Of a stretch of DNA of 64,000 bases, positions 24,144 to 36,900 are shown piece after piece. Source of the stretch: Amorphophallus konjac (lineage: Eukaryota; Streptophyta; Magnoliopsida; Alismatales; Araceae); contig CM040118.1 in assembly GCA_022559845.1 (NCBI GenBank), positions 441,500,053 to 441,564,052 of the forward strand, written 5' to 3'. Made by a program: the position numbers and the translations under genes. A model generated the notes under the pieces. The model was not told the origin of the DNA. It worked only from the letters and a program-made list of their open reading frames with translations, and did not search any database. The stretch's first letter is position 1; each line of letters opens with the position of its first letter.

Positions 24144-25431
24144 TACTCATTGCTAGTCCCTTAGCAATGCACATAATGAAAAATTTAGGACTACAAAGAG
24201 TTTAAAGATATTCAGGCCTCATTTCCAGTTCATCTTTTATAGAGTTAACTAAAGATCAGGACTCTGGAGTAATTACCACAGACTAGCCTTATGTCGGAAA
24301 TTCAGGTACATGATCAAGAATCTAATCAAAATTCAGCAGCACTTGTGCATGTGTAATGCTAAGTCCACAGTGAAGACAATTGCATCCTCCACTTGCTATT
24401 CTGAACAAATGCCTTTCAATTCTGCACTTCTTACTTAGAGCGTTCAATGCACACTAGCTTTTTGTCTGCCTGATTGATATGTCCCTTTTGGGATCACTAT
24501 ATATATATATTTTTTCTTTTTCTTTTTCCCTGTTTTTTTTTTTTTACACACATGATGCTGCACTACCCTTCACTGTTTTACGCGAACCTCAACACGTCTT
24601 AGGTGAAGTAGGCCCGGTTCCACAGATCCAAGTTCCATTTTCCTTTTGACGCGAACCTCAACACGTCTTAGGTGAAGTAGGCCCGGTTACTCAGAATCGG
24701 AGCATTGTTCATGGTGCTTTATTTTTTTCTCATACTTTTCTATGGCAGAAAGCTTCTAACATATTTCTTCTCCAGAAAATGCAGAATATCAGACAATCTG
24801 TCTCAAATAACAGAAGGCTTGTCCTTCTTGTTTCATTAGCGTGCAACGTGCTTTTATTTTTCTTTGAAAGTGCATCTGAACTTTGAAAGAGATTCTTTAA
24901 ATCAGTTTTCCATGGCTAGAATAAATAAATTATCCATCATCCGATTCTCTAGTTGGTTCTATTCAGAATCACGTTTCATGTGACATGAATCAAGAATCAT
25001 TAATGCGGGGAAAAACTGTTGTTAAACATGACAATTTAAGAAAGCAAGAAAAAATTTTTGTTGAAATTTTTTGAAATATTTGAAAATTTTGTTGAAAATT
25101 TTGAAAATTTTATTTTTGAAATTTTTGTTGAAATTTTTGACATTTATCTCCCCCCCCAACTTAAATGACATTGTCCTCAATGGCATAAACAGTAGAAAGA
25201 TCAGAGGACATGTAAAGAGATAATATAGTTGGGATGGAAGGATACAACCTGATGGGTCGGGCGAAGTGATGAGGGCTTCATTGCGTTGTGGCCTGAGAAC
25301 TGTAAAAGAAACACACTAAAACAAAACATCAAATCACAAAAACCGTGGGTGGCCTCCCAAGAAGCTATTTATTTGCACACAAACTGTGAAAACGTTGGGT
25401 TGCCTCCCAAAAAGCGCTAAATTTAACGTCT
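24144..25431 (-). other. 3' non-coding region with conserved and duplicated blocks
   Basis: No gene. A block of about 40 bp beginning cgcgaacctcaacacgtctt occurs twice (near 24583 and 24650). At 25345-25430 the sequence gggttgcctcccaa occurs twice, the second copy followed by aaaagcgctaaatttaacg; from memory this gene-end block recurs in many plant gypsy elements. Confidence 0.6.
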
Positions 25432-27330
25432 TCAGCCAGACGCACTGTAGCTCAACAACCAACAAGTTGATTTTAAAATGAGCCACCAAAGAATTTTGTC
25501 TTCCTTCAAATTCCAGCCCTTAATCCATTGAAAGACAAGAGTAGACATATATGGACCGGGGCTAGAAAGAGGCAGGACTCGCACATGATTGTTTGTAACA
25601 TTAACCCTGTGTGCGATCCAGTTTTCAACTTTAGATATCAAAAAATGATCTATGGCCAATAATTTGTCAAGATCACAGTATAACCCTTGCATAATATCAA
25701 TCCATCGGTCCCCTTCACCTGTATCGTCCCTCCTGATGACCTCTTTATTGACTACTTCCTCCTTGGGAACTTGGTCATCGAACGGTGGCTTAGGGATAAG
25801 AGTGTCATTATTAGCCACAGTCTTCCCAGTAACAACCTCATGTGTTAGAAGGGTACTAATCAACTTGTCTTCCTGATTGGGAGTTAAATCAAAAGTGAAT
25901 ATTGTTGGTCCATCCCCCTCAGGTCCCAGAATGTCATATTGAAGAGGCTCATCTGGCAGGGGTAGCACGAGCCCAGAATCTAATTGATCCAATGATTCAA
26001 ACATGAGGGGATCGGGCTCAGTGGGTAGATCAAATTTGAAAGTTTCTAATAAAACCCCTTCATCACACTCCTCACTCATCTGAGGATTTTTAACCGAATC
26101 GCCCACTAATGGGGTGGATAGAGGAAATGTAAATGATTCGAGTCCGGCCCTTTCATCATAGGTTAGATCAAATTTGAATTCCTCTAAGACGGGCCCATCA
26201 TCACACTCCTCACTCAACTGAGAATTATCACTCAAATTTTTCAGAAATGGGGTCGGTAGATGAAATGTAAATTTTTCTAATAAGGCCCCATCATCATGTT
26301 CTTCCAGATAAGGAGGATATTCAGAATTTGGTTTCATTAAGTCAACAATTTTATTACTTACAACGTAATCCTCCTCTTGATTCATTTCCTCGATTGAGTT
26401 GTTTGGGCCATTATCCTTTACCGTAGTATTCTCAATCTCAAAACATTCAGAGAATGAGGTGATATGGTCTTCATTATGAGCATCATTATCCGTCAATTCA
26501 CCCCCTACTTCCTTTCCTTCTCCCCCCAACTTCTCACGATCATCATAATCCTCAAACTCATCATCATCCTCTTCATAAGAGGAATTGGATTCAGGCATCT
26601 GAGGCTGCTCTTCCTTTAAGTCCTCCTCATAAGATTCTTCTATGATTCCCTCAAAATCAACAGTGATATGAGTGGTAGATTGGGGGATCATAAGTTGATC
26701 GTATGGATTTTTATCGTTATCACATCCATCAAATCCAAGAAGTTGGTCTTCAATACTTGTGGAGTTGCTAGACATTGGATCCACTTCCATGTCTATGATG
26801 TTTTCAGCAATCCTACTCACTTGGGCCTCAAAGTTTTGTAGTTATTTTTGAAAGGCTTGTTGTTGAGTCTAGAAGAGCCGTGTCAATTTATCAAACATCT
26901 CCTCCTTATGTAAATCTGTGTATAGAGGAGATAGATAAATGGGCTGAGAGTCAAATTGTGCTGGATAGTAATTTGAAGGGCACTCAGTCTGAAAATCAGG
27001 AGGGTGTATTGGTTGCCCTCCATAATAGGGTTGATCATAAGAATGGACTTGATTGTAAGGATCATTGGAATATGAATCCCAATCTGCAAAGTGTGGATTT
27101 GAAGGAGGTTGAATGGGGTCTTGGTATGGTTCCCAAGAAGAAAATTGTTGATTTTCCCATTGATTATTTGGGTTTATGTAGGAGACAGAGGTGGAAAAAT
27201 CCGATGACCATTGATATGGCTCTTGGGTGAAAGATGAATTATGAACCCCATTGTGGAAGAGTGAAGGAGTTTGTTGATAAGGGGTAAATGGAGAGTTGGA
27301 ATTCACATAGCCCGCATAATTAAACATCAA
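25432..27330 (-). pseudogene. Acidic gag-region polyprotein of the Asp-primed element
   Basis: One frame from ATG at 27330 to a stop at 25432, about 632 codons, broken by TAG at 26869 and one further stop just upstream of 26820. The first part (27330-26869) is rich in Tyr, Pro, Gln and Asn. The second (26820-25432) is very acidic and contains at least three repeats of a unit like EECDDGxxLExFKFDLPT spaced 40-60 residues apart. I see no CCHC knuckle, protease or RT motif. Position after a tRNA-Asp primer site suggests a gag derivative, but the function is not recognisable. Neighbouring residues suggest both stops replaced Trp or Gln codons. Confidence 0.6.
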
Positions 27331-28426
27331 AGAATCTATTATTGGGCCTGAACAAAATTAGATGTGGAAATGAAAAAGACCCAAGAAAGAGTGATGATTT
27401 TTCAATGAATTTTTTTTATGTTTTGATTTTATTGTTTTTTTTTATGCAAAGATAAACAAGTTAGCACACAAATGACCCTAATGACCTAAATGTGACCTGG
27501 ACCTACAAATGTGGTTTCACAAAGTGATTAAAATGAACTTAAATTTACCCTCAGTATGTCCACCGGCCAGGTAAGGGGTGGGGAAGTGGGAGGTTCCCCC
27601 TACTTTCGTAGGGACCTTATTATACAAAACCACAATCCCGCTTAAGGCGTTTGCCATCAGACCATCTTACCTTAGACACCAGTTTTCATAAGAGGATAAA
27701 CCTAAATATCACAGGAATCACAGTGTGATCCTAGGGCCAACGTCTACTGGCTTTTATTAAGGCCTAGGTAATGCAGAGATGCAAGGAAATTGTGGTTTTC
27801 GGGCTAAGGGAGGGTGATGAAATCCCCACCTTATCTTGTTAGGGGTGTTGCCCTTAAAGTATTTTGAAATGAAATGCACACCACAATTTCAAACAAGGGG
27901 TTCTTTATGCAAAATGAATGCCAGAATATGGTGAGTAGAACGTACCTTGCCCCTCGCAATCTTCAATATGCAATTGACAGGAATTGAACAAAGAAAACTT
28001 CTATACTAAATGATGCATGTCCTAAAACATGATGTGTGGTTTCTAATCTTGAAATGCATTTTTTTTTAGATTTTGGTGCAAGTATGTTTTTTTTCATTTT
28101 TTAGTTAATGAACCTATCTAACCAGCACAAAAAAATTTCTTTTGTTTTGATTGTTTTATGATTTTTATAGAGTTTTGAAGAATTTTTTAAATTTTTGTAA
28201 AACTTTTCAGAAATTGGAAAAGTAGAACCTGTTTCTTGATTTCAGTCCTTTAGGGATGCTTCCGGGCTATTTAACGACGTTTCATATCCTTGGAATTTTA
28301 GGTTCGATCTTCATCTTTCTTTGATTTTCAAATTTTTTTCTTTGTCCTGCACAAGTAAAAAGAGCAAAATGAATATTCACATATATACACCAAACACAAG
28401 AATATCCAACTATCATCATAATTCAC
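27331..28426 (-). other. 5' leader of the Asp-primed element
   Basis: About 1.1 kb between primer site and gag-region start, without coding potential. T-rich runs near 27410-27440 and 28060-28200. Confidence 0.6.
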
Positions 28427-28444
28427 TCCCCGGCAACGGCGCCA
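28427..28444 (-). other. Primer-binding site (tRNA-Asp)
   Basis: Minus strand TGGCGCCGTTGCCGGGGA, six bases after the 5' LTR end; it matches the 3' end of plant tRNA-Asp including CCA. Confidence 0.9.
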
Positions 28445-28450
28445 AAAATT

Positions 28451-30334
28451 TGATGCTGCTCGACAGTCGTCGTTTAAAAATGCCGTGCCACACAAATTTC
28501 AAAATTTATAACCGCACTCACTCACTTGAATGATTTTGAAAATACGAGTACAGTGGTGAATACGGGTCGATCCCACGAAGAGAGAATATATGATTTTAGT
28601 TCAATTTGGACATATCTTTATGTTTGGAAAACCAATTTTTGGATTTTGGAGTGCGATTATGAAAACTTAAGTTGGAAAACATAAAAGAATTCAAGTGAAA
28701 ATAGGGGTTGGAAGAAAACGCATAACTTTAAATATAGACAGAATTAGAAGAAGTGTAAAACATGAAAGTTGTAGAGAATTGGAAAAGGAAGAACTTTTAT
28801 GAAGAACACAGAAACAGAAAATGAAAGGAAAATAAGGAAAAACTTGAAAAACTATGACCTATTGGTTCGGATGAACAGTAATTGACAGAAAACCAGCACC
28901 TTGAAAACTTAATTCTAAAGCTCAAAAGAAGAGGAATTTGACAAAGTTCAAGAAGAATAAAACTTAGATATACAAGAGAGGAACAACTCTTATGAAGAAC
29001 TCAGAGTTATTTGAGGACTAGAAAGACTTCAAAATGAATGAATGGAAGAAGGTATCACCACGGATGAACAGTGAATGCACAGGATAGCACTTAAGAAAAT
29101 GGGTATTAACTCTATGAATTTGGATGAATTGGAAGAAATTATGAACATAGAAGTTGAAGAAAACTTAAAAAGGAACAACTTTTATGAAGACAAGAATTTG
29201 AAATGAGGATCACAATAATGAGAAATAAGGCTGTGAAAAGACTGAATTCCAAAATGAAACTTGTATTGCAATAAATTCAACTTACAAATTTACCTTCAAA
29301 AGCTTGGAAACACACAACTTCAACAATCAAAAACTTCAGAAATGGAAGGAACTTACATTACAAATGCTTAAAGCTAGCTCTCTCTCCCTTGCAACCTTGC
29401 CATCTAGTTCTAACTCTAACAACCCACCTCCTTTTCATTACAAGTGATACCCCCTTTATATAGGGTTTACAATCTCTTCTTGCTCATATAAAACATTCAA
29501 GTGCACCTAATTTTTGACCTAACTTGGTAGGCTGGAATGTGCTGAACCTTTTGTCATTTTTCCTGATTTTTTTTGGATTTTTTTGGAATTTTTATAGCCC
29601 CTTTTCTTCTCTCTTTCTCTCTTATTCTCCCATTTCCTCTCTGCCGGCACGTTGCGCCGACCGCCGACCGAGTTAGGCGGCCGGCTCGGTGGACCCCCGT
29701 GCGCCCGCTTTCTCTGCGCCTGCCGCGTGTGCGCGTGGCGCACGCTGCGCCCGCATGCCGCACGCGCCTTGCCGCGTGTCCCTGCCGGGAGCCGCCACGG
29801 CCCCCGCCTTCGCCCGGCCGCCTCCGCGTCGCGCCCGCGTCGAGCCCGCCACGACCCCCCGCCCGCCCCTTCGCCGACCTCGTCGCCCGTGCGCGGGCGG
29901 CGAAGGCGGGAAGGGGGCGGGGCGGGTGGGTTTGAACTTATTTTTTTTTTGTTTTTTTTATATATAAATATAGTATATATATATATATATTTATATATAT
30001 CTTATATATATTTGTATAAAATGCTAAAAAATAGCCAATAATTTTATTTTTTATTTTTTTCTAATTTTTTTCTTATCTTTTTAAACAAGTTTCTGGGCTT
30101 TTGGCCCAGTTGAACATATATATTTTTATTCTTTTTTTCTTTTTCTTGGAGCTTTCCTCGAACTGCGTGCCTACCTAAATACATAAAAATTATCATAAAA
30201 ATTTATTTAATTTAAGAAAATTAAACATTTGATACAAAATCAATAATAAGTGTGAGAAGTGTATATTTAATATCAATTAAGCTCATAAAAATGCATATAC
30301 TCATGAATTAAATGATAAAAATACACACTAATCA
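28451..30334 (-). mobile_element. 5' LTR of the Asp-primed element
   Basis: 1884 bp, nearly identical to 22230-24131, with shorter TA tract and a few substitutions. Its outer end abuts the GTGAC duplication. Confidence 0.95.
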
Positions 30335-30339
30335 GTGAC

Positions 30340-31808
30340 CCAGTTACTCAGTGTGATAACTGTCATTGCCTCTCATTTTGAGAGCAGAGTTAGCAATATG
30401 AGTGTCTTTTTACATGAGAAGACACCTTTATCAAAGGCCAGACTCCCCAGCTACTCAACACAAATAAGCTATTGCTCTGTCAGGTATTGTTTCACTAAAT
30501 TTTTATCAGAGATAACTATGGCACCTCATGACTTGAGTTACTTTATTTCATTGATAAAGAACTCAGTTTCTCAATGACCGAGTCATTGCTCTGAATTCAC
30601 AAATTTTTTATTTAGTCAACAATTTTCAAATTAATGTTTAACAACAATACACACTATATGCATCTTAACCAAAGAAGTCCTGAATTCAAATTTTCAGATA
30701 TCTGATGAGAGAGTCTAAGGTTTACATGAAACATGTGGTTAAAGTTTACTAAACCTTATCATTCATATATTTTCAATTCATTTAACAACAAATCTGAGAA
30801 TACATTAATCTTATATCAGTCTGATTCAGCCATAATTCTTAAACCTGTATGATAGAAATTTCTACAATGTTCTCAGACTGAATTGCATGACATGCAGCTT
30901 AAGTTCCTCAGATCAGAACAATGAATTCAGCAACCAACAATCAATAGTTGAAGTAGATCAGTCACATCAACTGAGAAGAATGTGACAGGTGAGTATAAGC
31001 TGGAATATAGACAGATAGTATCATGAAGGGAGTTGAAAGAAACTCTTCTTTAACAGCTCAACAAATAGAAGGCAGAATCATTTTTCAAGAGAGAGAAATA
31101 TGACATCAGATGAGAGTTGATCAATTTTTAGGCAGGAGGTGTTCAAGATGTGACAAACAAAACACCAATTCTAAGTGCTCCCCCTGTCTAGATGCAATTA
31201 AATTTCTTTTCAGGTTTTTCAACTCCACTACACTTCATATGCAACATTAGTCAAACTCCCACTAACAAAGTGCATGAAATACAATTAATGAACTGCTCAT
31301 GATTTTAGAATATGCTCAAGAAGAATAAATGCTTTGTTCAATCAGAGAGAGAATTTATCAAATGCATCATTTTCATTTCAAATTTTCAGATTTTTCATCA
31401 TATGATGCAGTGCACTATTCTACATGAAGGCAGGACCCATGGTACTCGGCGGAGAACCTGGTCTCAAAGACCATCTCACACATGGTAGAAACCTCCGAGC
31501 AGATTTCCTTGCCTTTTAGTAACATACCATTTGATATACCAGGGTTAAGCAAATGATAATGCAGTGCAAAGCAATCTCATTTATTTAGTGCAAACAGCAG
31601 CATGAGAAGAGCATCAAAAATCAACCAGGTAAAACAACAATTTCAGATAATGAAATTAAAACAGACAAATCAGTATTTTTCAGATTATGAGATTTAAACA
31701 GAGTTCAGAACTAACTTGAGATGTAGAATTCTGGGGCTTCCTTTTTGAGTGCCTTGGCTAAATTACCCCTTTTATTTCTCTCACCAAGGCACACCTGCAG
31801 CATATCAA
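30340..31808 (-). other. Sirevirus-like internal region downstream of gag, non-coding
   Basis: Together with 21591-22224 this makes about 2.1-2.3 kb between gag and 3' LTR. A functional copia element would carry protease, integrase, RT and RNase H here. No such motif is visible on either strand; the DNA is A/T-rich. Confidence 0.7.
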
Positions 31809-33800
31809 TCAATATGATCTTGCAAGAACCCAAGCTGCCTTGGGTCCTGTATGAGCCCTAACAGGTGTTCTGACTGGTCTCTTAACAGAATTATCATCAT
31901 AGCCCATCAACTTATAGCTGGACAAGGAATAGCCAAATTGACCAGTCTTACCATGATAACTAACAGAATTTAAGTTCCTTTTATGCACCTTATTGTAAGT
32001 ATTAAATTCATGTGCATGAACGGCAACATTTCTGTTGTGTGCATGGGCATTTTGTGTTCTGAACTCTGCCACCCAGCACTCAGAGGCTTTGTGGCCAGGT
32101 TTTCCACAATTAAAACAAGAAAATTTCACAAATTGTTTTCCATGGAATTTGACAGCATGGGGGTTAATATGATTCTTTTGAACATGCCAACAGTCCTTGA
32201 CTGTGTGGCCATGTTTTTCACATTCAAAACATGAAGAATTCATTTTGTCAAGATTCTTATAGAATGCATGTCTTTTTACAGGGATTATAACAGTTTTGGA
32301 GTTAATTGTTCTTCCCTTAGCATGCCAACAATTTGCAGCAATATGGCCCAATTTGTTACAATGAAGGCAATGAAGTTTCTTTTTCAGATATGCATGATTC
32401 CTATCATGAAGCGCTTTAGCATTCAACTCATCTTGCTTCTTTAATCTACAATCATGCATAAAGTGGCCAATTCTATGACAGTAAAAGTATTGAATTCTCT
32501 TATTTTGATCATGAGAAGGTTTCTTCGATTTAGAATTCCTAGCATGAATTCTATCTGATTTCAGTTCATCCTCTCTCATGACAAAGCAAACATCCATCTC
32601 ATGGCCAGATTTACCACAGTAGAAACATTTCACATTCTTTCTTTTAACATGAGACAGTTTGGCCTGAGAAATTTCAGTATATAAATTTTTATTCTGTTTT
32701 GTTTTCTTTTGTTTTTCTATCTGATTCGCAGGCAGACATGAAGGAGAAGCTGAAGTGCTACCTAACTCAGAGCTACGCACAAAGGTTGTATACATTCTTT
32801 TTCTCTCTTCCTGTTTACTGCCTCCATCAGAGACTTTCTTCTTCGAAGCAGCCTTTGAATTTTCTTTGTTTTTAAATGACTCAGACAGAGAATTGTTCAA
32901 TTCAGTGATTTCATTTTTGAGAGAGGAAATGAGAATTTCAGAATCTGTGATCTTTTCATTAAGTAAGACATTAATGGCTTTGTAACTATCAATCTCTTCT
33001 ATTAATGCAGTCACTCTCTCACGTTCATTTTCAATTGAACTTTTCCCTCTTTCAAGCATTAAGAGTCTCTCAGACATAGCAAAATTAAGCAGCTTCAGTT
33101 CTTCATTCTCCTTTCTAGTTTGTTCATTCTGAACTAATTCATTAGTTAAGATTTGATCATTTCCTAATGAATTCAGCTTATCTTCAAGTTCAGAAATCTT
33201 GGCAGTGAGTTCATGATTTTTGTTTTCCAAAAAGGAACGTTGTTCCTTACTCACATTCAGATTAGCTAAGCACATTTCATGATATTTTCTCAGATCTTGA
33301 CATTTTTTACAATGAGCATTTGAATTAATCTGATCACATTTCTTTTTCAGCTTTCTATTTTCAGATTTCAAATATTTACATATCTCAGAACGTTCCTCAT
33401 ACATATCCCATAATTCATCAATTGAAATCTCTTCTGGTTCGGATTCAGAATTTACCTTGGATGAGGAATCTTCATTATCCCGGTTGGCCATCAAACAACT
33501 ATCACTCTGTTGGTTATGCGCAGAGATAACTTTGTCATATATCTCTTTTCCAGAATTGCACCTGAGAGCAAAAGAATATACATCAGTATTAACAGCAGCT
33601 CTCAAGATATTACGAATTATGACATTATCACGGTTCTTAAAGGTGTCCTCACTAGACCACTTGGTCTGATCTTTGGGTAATCGATGTGGGCCTTTGGATA
33701 GCAAACTCCATAATTTGGGATCTAGGGAATCTACATACACAGCAAGGCCTCCTAGCCAACTTTCAAAGTTAGAACCATCATAAATTGGAGGACGATCCAT
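31809..33800 (-). CDS. gag: Sirevirus-like Gag with multiple zinc knuckles
   Basis: Uninterrupted 663-residue frame starting about 190 bp after the primer site. Residues 1-100 hold the copia-type gag core (WLGGLAVYVDSLDPKLW). Residues 130-310 are a charged heptad-rich coiled coil. Residues 390-575 hold a tandem set of zinc knuckles at 392-405, 478-491, 524-537 and 562-575 (all C-x2-C-x4-H-x4-C), plus a degenerate one at 438-451 whose first Cys is Tyr. The knuckles recur about every 43 residues, pointing to duplication of one module. It would package element RNA into particles. It is the only intact long frame of this element; with pol missing, the element could move only with enzymes from relatives. 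Confidence 0.88.
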   Translation of the reverse strand: MDRPPIYDGSNFESWLGGLAVYVDSLDPKLWSLLSKGPHRLPKDQTKWSSEDTFKNRDNVIIRNILRAAVNTDVYSFALRCNSGKEIYDKVISAHNQQSDSCLMANRDNEDSSSKVNSESEPEEISIDELWDMYEERSEICKYLKSENRKLKKKCDQINSNAHCKKCQDLRKYHEMCLANLNVSKEQRSFLENKNHELTAKISELEDKLNSLGNDQILTNELVQNEQTRKENEELKLLNFAMSERLLMLERGKSSIENERERVTALIEEIDSYKAINVLLNEKITDSEILISSLKNEITELNNSLSESFKNKENSKAASKKKVSDGGSKQEERKRMYTTFVRSSELGSTSASPSCLPANQIEKQKKTKQNKNLYTEISQAKLSHVKRKNVKCFYCGKSGHEMDVCFVMREDELKSDRIHARNSKSKKPSHDQNKRIQYFYCHRIGHFMHDCRLKKQDELNAKALHDRNHAYLKKKLHCLHCNKLGHIAANCWHAKGRTINSKTVIIPVKRHAFYKNLDKMNSSCFECEKHGHTVKDCWHVQKNHINPHAVKFHGKQFVKFSCFNCGKPGHKASECWVAEFRTQNAHAHNRNVAVHAHEFNTYNKVHKRNLNSVSYHGKTGQFGYSLSSYKLMGYDDNSVKRPVRTPVRAHTGPKAAWVLARSY

Positions 33801-33985
33801 TTGGACAGATGGCAGACAGATTCAACTCACTAAAACAAATGACAGGAAATGCAGCAAAACCAGATGGGCAAGGTAAAGCACTAAACCGGTGAAACAAAAT
33901 AACGAGCACAATACACCCACTCTGAAATGCACTAAACAGTTAGCAGGATCCTCTGCAGATTGTTAGATCTGTTAAGTTAGAGACC

Positions 33986-33997
33986 GCTCTGATACCA
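33986..33997 (-). other. Primer-binding site of the Sirevirus-like element (tRNA-iMet)
   Basis: Minus strand TGGTATCAGAGC two bases after the LTR terminus. Confidence 0.9.
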
Positions 33998-33999
33998 AT

Positions 34000-36900
34000 T
34001 GTTGGGTTCGGTGCAAGTATTCAGAGGGGGGGGTGAATGAATATGGCCTATAAAAACTTTCACCTAGTAAAGATTTCGCTCAATTAAAATCTAATGCTCA
34101 CTAAAAATGCTAGTTCACAAACTGAACAACCTTGAAGGCTAATGGGCAGTTGCGGAACTGAAACAAACACACAGTGAGATCACTAGAGAGCTAACAAGAT
34201 AAATTTAGCCAATCAGAAAACTAATTAACTCTCCTGCTCAACCAGAAACCAAACACATGGAGCGCCCCTATGCATTCATCTAGCGGAAGCAAAATAGAAC
34301 AAAACAAACCACAATGCACAAGGGGTTTTTCGGTGGTTCGGTCCAGCAGACCTACATCCACCCCACACTCAAACCGAGTGTGGATTTCGCTGACTCACAG
34401 CTTGAACAGCAGGGCATCACAGCTTGCCTACAACCGCTGGGCCTCATAGCTTGCCGTCCAGTGGAATCCACCACTGCAACCGCTGGGGATTACAGCTTAC
34501 CCGTCCAGTGGAAACCTCCACAGCCCGCTGAGCAACACAGCTTGCTGTCCAGAGGAGTCCGCCTCTACAAACCGCTGGCTAACAGCTTGAAAGGAAATGT
34601 AAAATAGAAAACAAAAGACAAGATAACAGCATCGGAAAGCTGTAAACACTAAGCACAGAATATGGCTCTTAAAGAGTTGACTGGAGTGGATCTGATCCAA
34701 CTTCCAGCAAGAACAGATCTCCCTCGATCTCACTCTCTTTCTTCACTCTCTCTCTTCTCAACTCCTTCACGTCTGCTTCTCTCCTCTTTTCTTTCTCTTC
34801 ACACTCTGCTTGAGCTCTCTATCTCTCACTTTTTCTCTTCTGCTTCTTCTCTCTTTCTTTTCTTCTTCTTCTGCTGGATCGTGGAAGCTCTCTCTCCTTT
34901 TTCTCTTATTCTTCTCTCAGCTTCTGCTCCCTGGCTTCGATCACGATCAGCCTCCATCTGAAGACGAAGGCTCCATTATATACCAGCAGCAGCAGCTGCA
35001 GCAGCAACAGCAGGGCGCGTGTGGCTTCCACAGTTCCCGCCCTAAGAATTCGGACCACGTGGCAGCATCCAGCAGGCTGTCAGTACACGTGTCCTCATCT
35101 GGGCATTCTCCTTATCCTTGGATCACGTGCCCAGCACCAGTACGCTCAGCAACTGGAGTTAGATGGCGTCATCTCACTTGCTCCAAAGAGTTGACGCACC
35201 CATCAGAGATCTTCAACCCTTTTAACTGCTGCGTCGACTCCATCAGCCTGCTGCGTTGGCGCATTGAAGATAGCCAGAGATAAGTTGCCCCTTTCTTAAA
35301 CTGCTGCGTCGACGCTGCCGGTTGGTGGCGTTGACGCACGAACATGTACATTTGTATACTGACGTCTCTTTAGCTGTTGCGTCGACGCTGCTCAATTGTG
35401 GCGTTGACGCAGTGGAATAGCCTGTGAAGCTGAATGCTTCTTCAACTGCTGCGTCGACGCTGCTTGATCAATGCGTTGACGCACCAGAGTAATCCACCAG
35501 CTTCTTTCTTGATTGTTTGAACTGCTGCGTCCACGCCACTTGATCAAGGCATTGATGCATTGGTGTGTTCCAGCAGCTGAAATTGGATGTCTTCAGCCCT
35601 CTTGCGTTAAGGGGTTCATTAGCCTCTTCAGTCCCTGTCAGACAGATGAAACGAAGTCATTAGTTCTAAGTCTATGTATTGCATTGTATAGACTTTGCTG
35701 TGAAGGCGAAAGCAATGTAAAGTATGCACAACGTAGTGTATAGACTTAATGAATACAAAGGCTTCATAAGCCTCAGATGAAGGCAGGCGCTGTGTAGACT
35801 TTGAACCAGTGTACAGACTTGTAAGCATGAGCCAATAAATAGACTTGAAACGCTTAAGGCGTTGTACAGACTTGTTGAGGCTCAAGCAGTGTACAGACTT
35901 CGAAGATCCACTGTGGTTGTACAGACTTGATCATCCAGCAATGTATAGGCTTTCAATGTGAAGACTTGAATAAGTGAAAGCTACAGTGAATGAGTGTACA
36001 CACTTAACCAGATCAAGGGCAATTCGGATGTACAGACTCTGAGGATCAAAGCCAACGGCTGTACAGACTTAGAATATTAAGACTGATGTACAGACTTCAT
36101 GTGTTGACGCTGTACACTTGAGAATGCTCACAGCGTTGACGGTGCATGGGGCGTAGGCTGTACAGACTTAGAATATTAAGACTGATGTACAGACTTCATG
36201 TGTTGACGCCGTACACTTGAGAATGCTCACAGCGTTGACGGTGCATGGGACGTAGGCTGTACAGACTTAGCATATGAAGACTGATGCATGAACAGTAATG
36301 CTTAGACTAGCATGAGACGCTCGGATGTATAGACATGGAGACTTAGCCTATGCATAAGACGCTAAGTGAGACGGTCTAATGTATGGACTTCAACTCATGC
36401 GAGCAAAGCATCAATGCAATGTGCAGACTTCGCCTGAGACAATGCATGAGACGAACGATGTATAGACTTCAGCAACAATGCATGACTGTATAGACTTGTG
36501 TTCTCAACGAAACACAAACACAACACAATGTATAGACTATGCTGAGTGTCTAGACTTGTGAGATGCATACAACACACATGAGGCTGTATAGACATGGAAA
36601 CCAATGCACACGGCTGACAGACATGAAGTGAACTTGAATGAACATGATGTATAGACTTTGGACTCCAAGGGCAATGTATGGACTTTCATATGAAAGGATG
36701 TATAGGCTTGAGCACAGAAGCTCTGCACATACTTGATCAAATAAGGTCCAGTGTATAGAGTTGGTGGACTGACTCCAATGTACAGACTTGCACAAGCGAG
36801 CTACAGTGACAACGTTTAGACTTCACGCTGTACAGACTTTCCAAAGATGCAGACTCTGTATAGACTTCAACTCAACCATGCATAATATAGTCTGATGTGT

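Larger units (their letters stand above)
22230..30334 (-). mobile_element. Non-autonomous Ty3/gypsy element with tRNA-Asp primer site (Athila/Tat-like)
   Basis: 8105 bp. On the minus strand the LTRs (28451-30334 and 22230-24131) start TGATTAGTG and end GCAGCATCA; target duplication GTGAC at 22225-22229 and 30335-30339. The primer site matches the 3' end of plant tRNA-Asp, used by Athila and some other gypsy lineages. Internal 4.3 kb with one acidic gag-region frame and no pol. By eye the LTRs differ at only about 1-2% of positions, so insertion is recent and it is the youngest layer of this nest. Confidence 0.9.
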
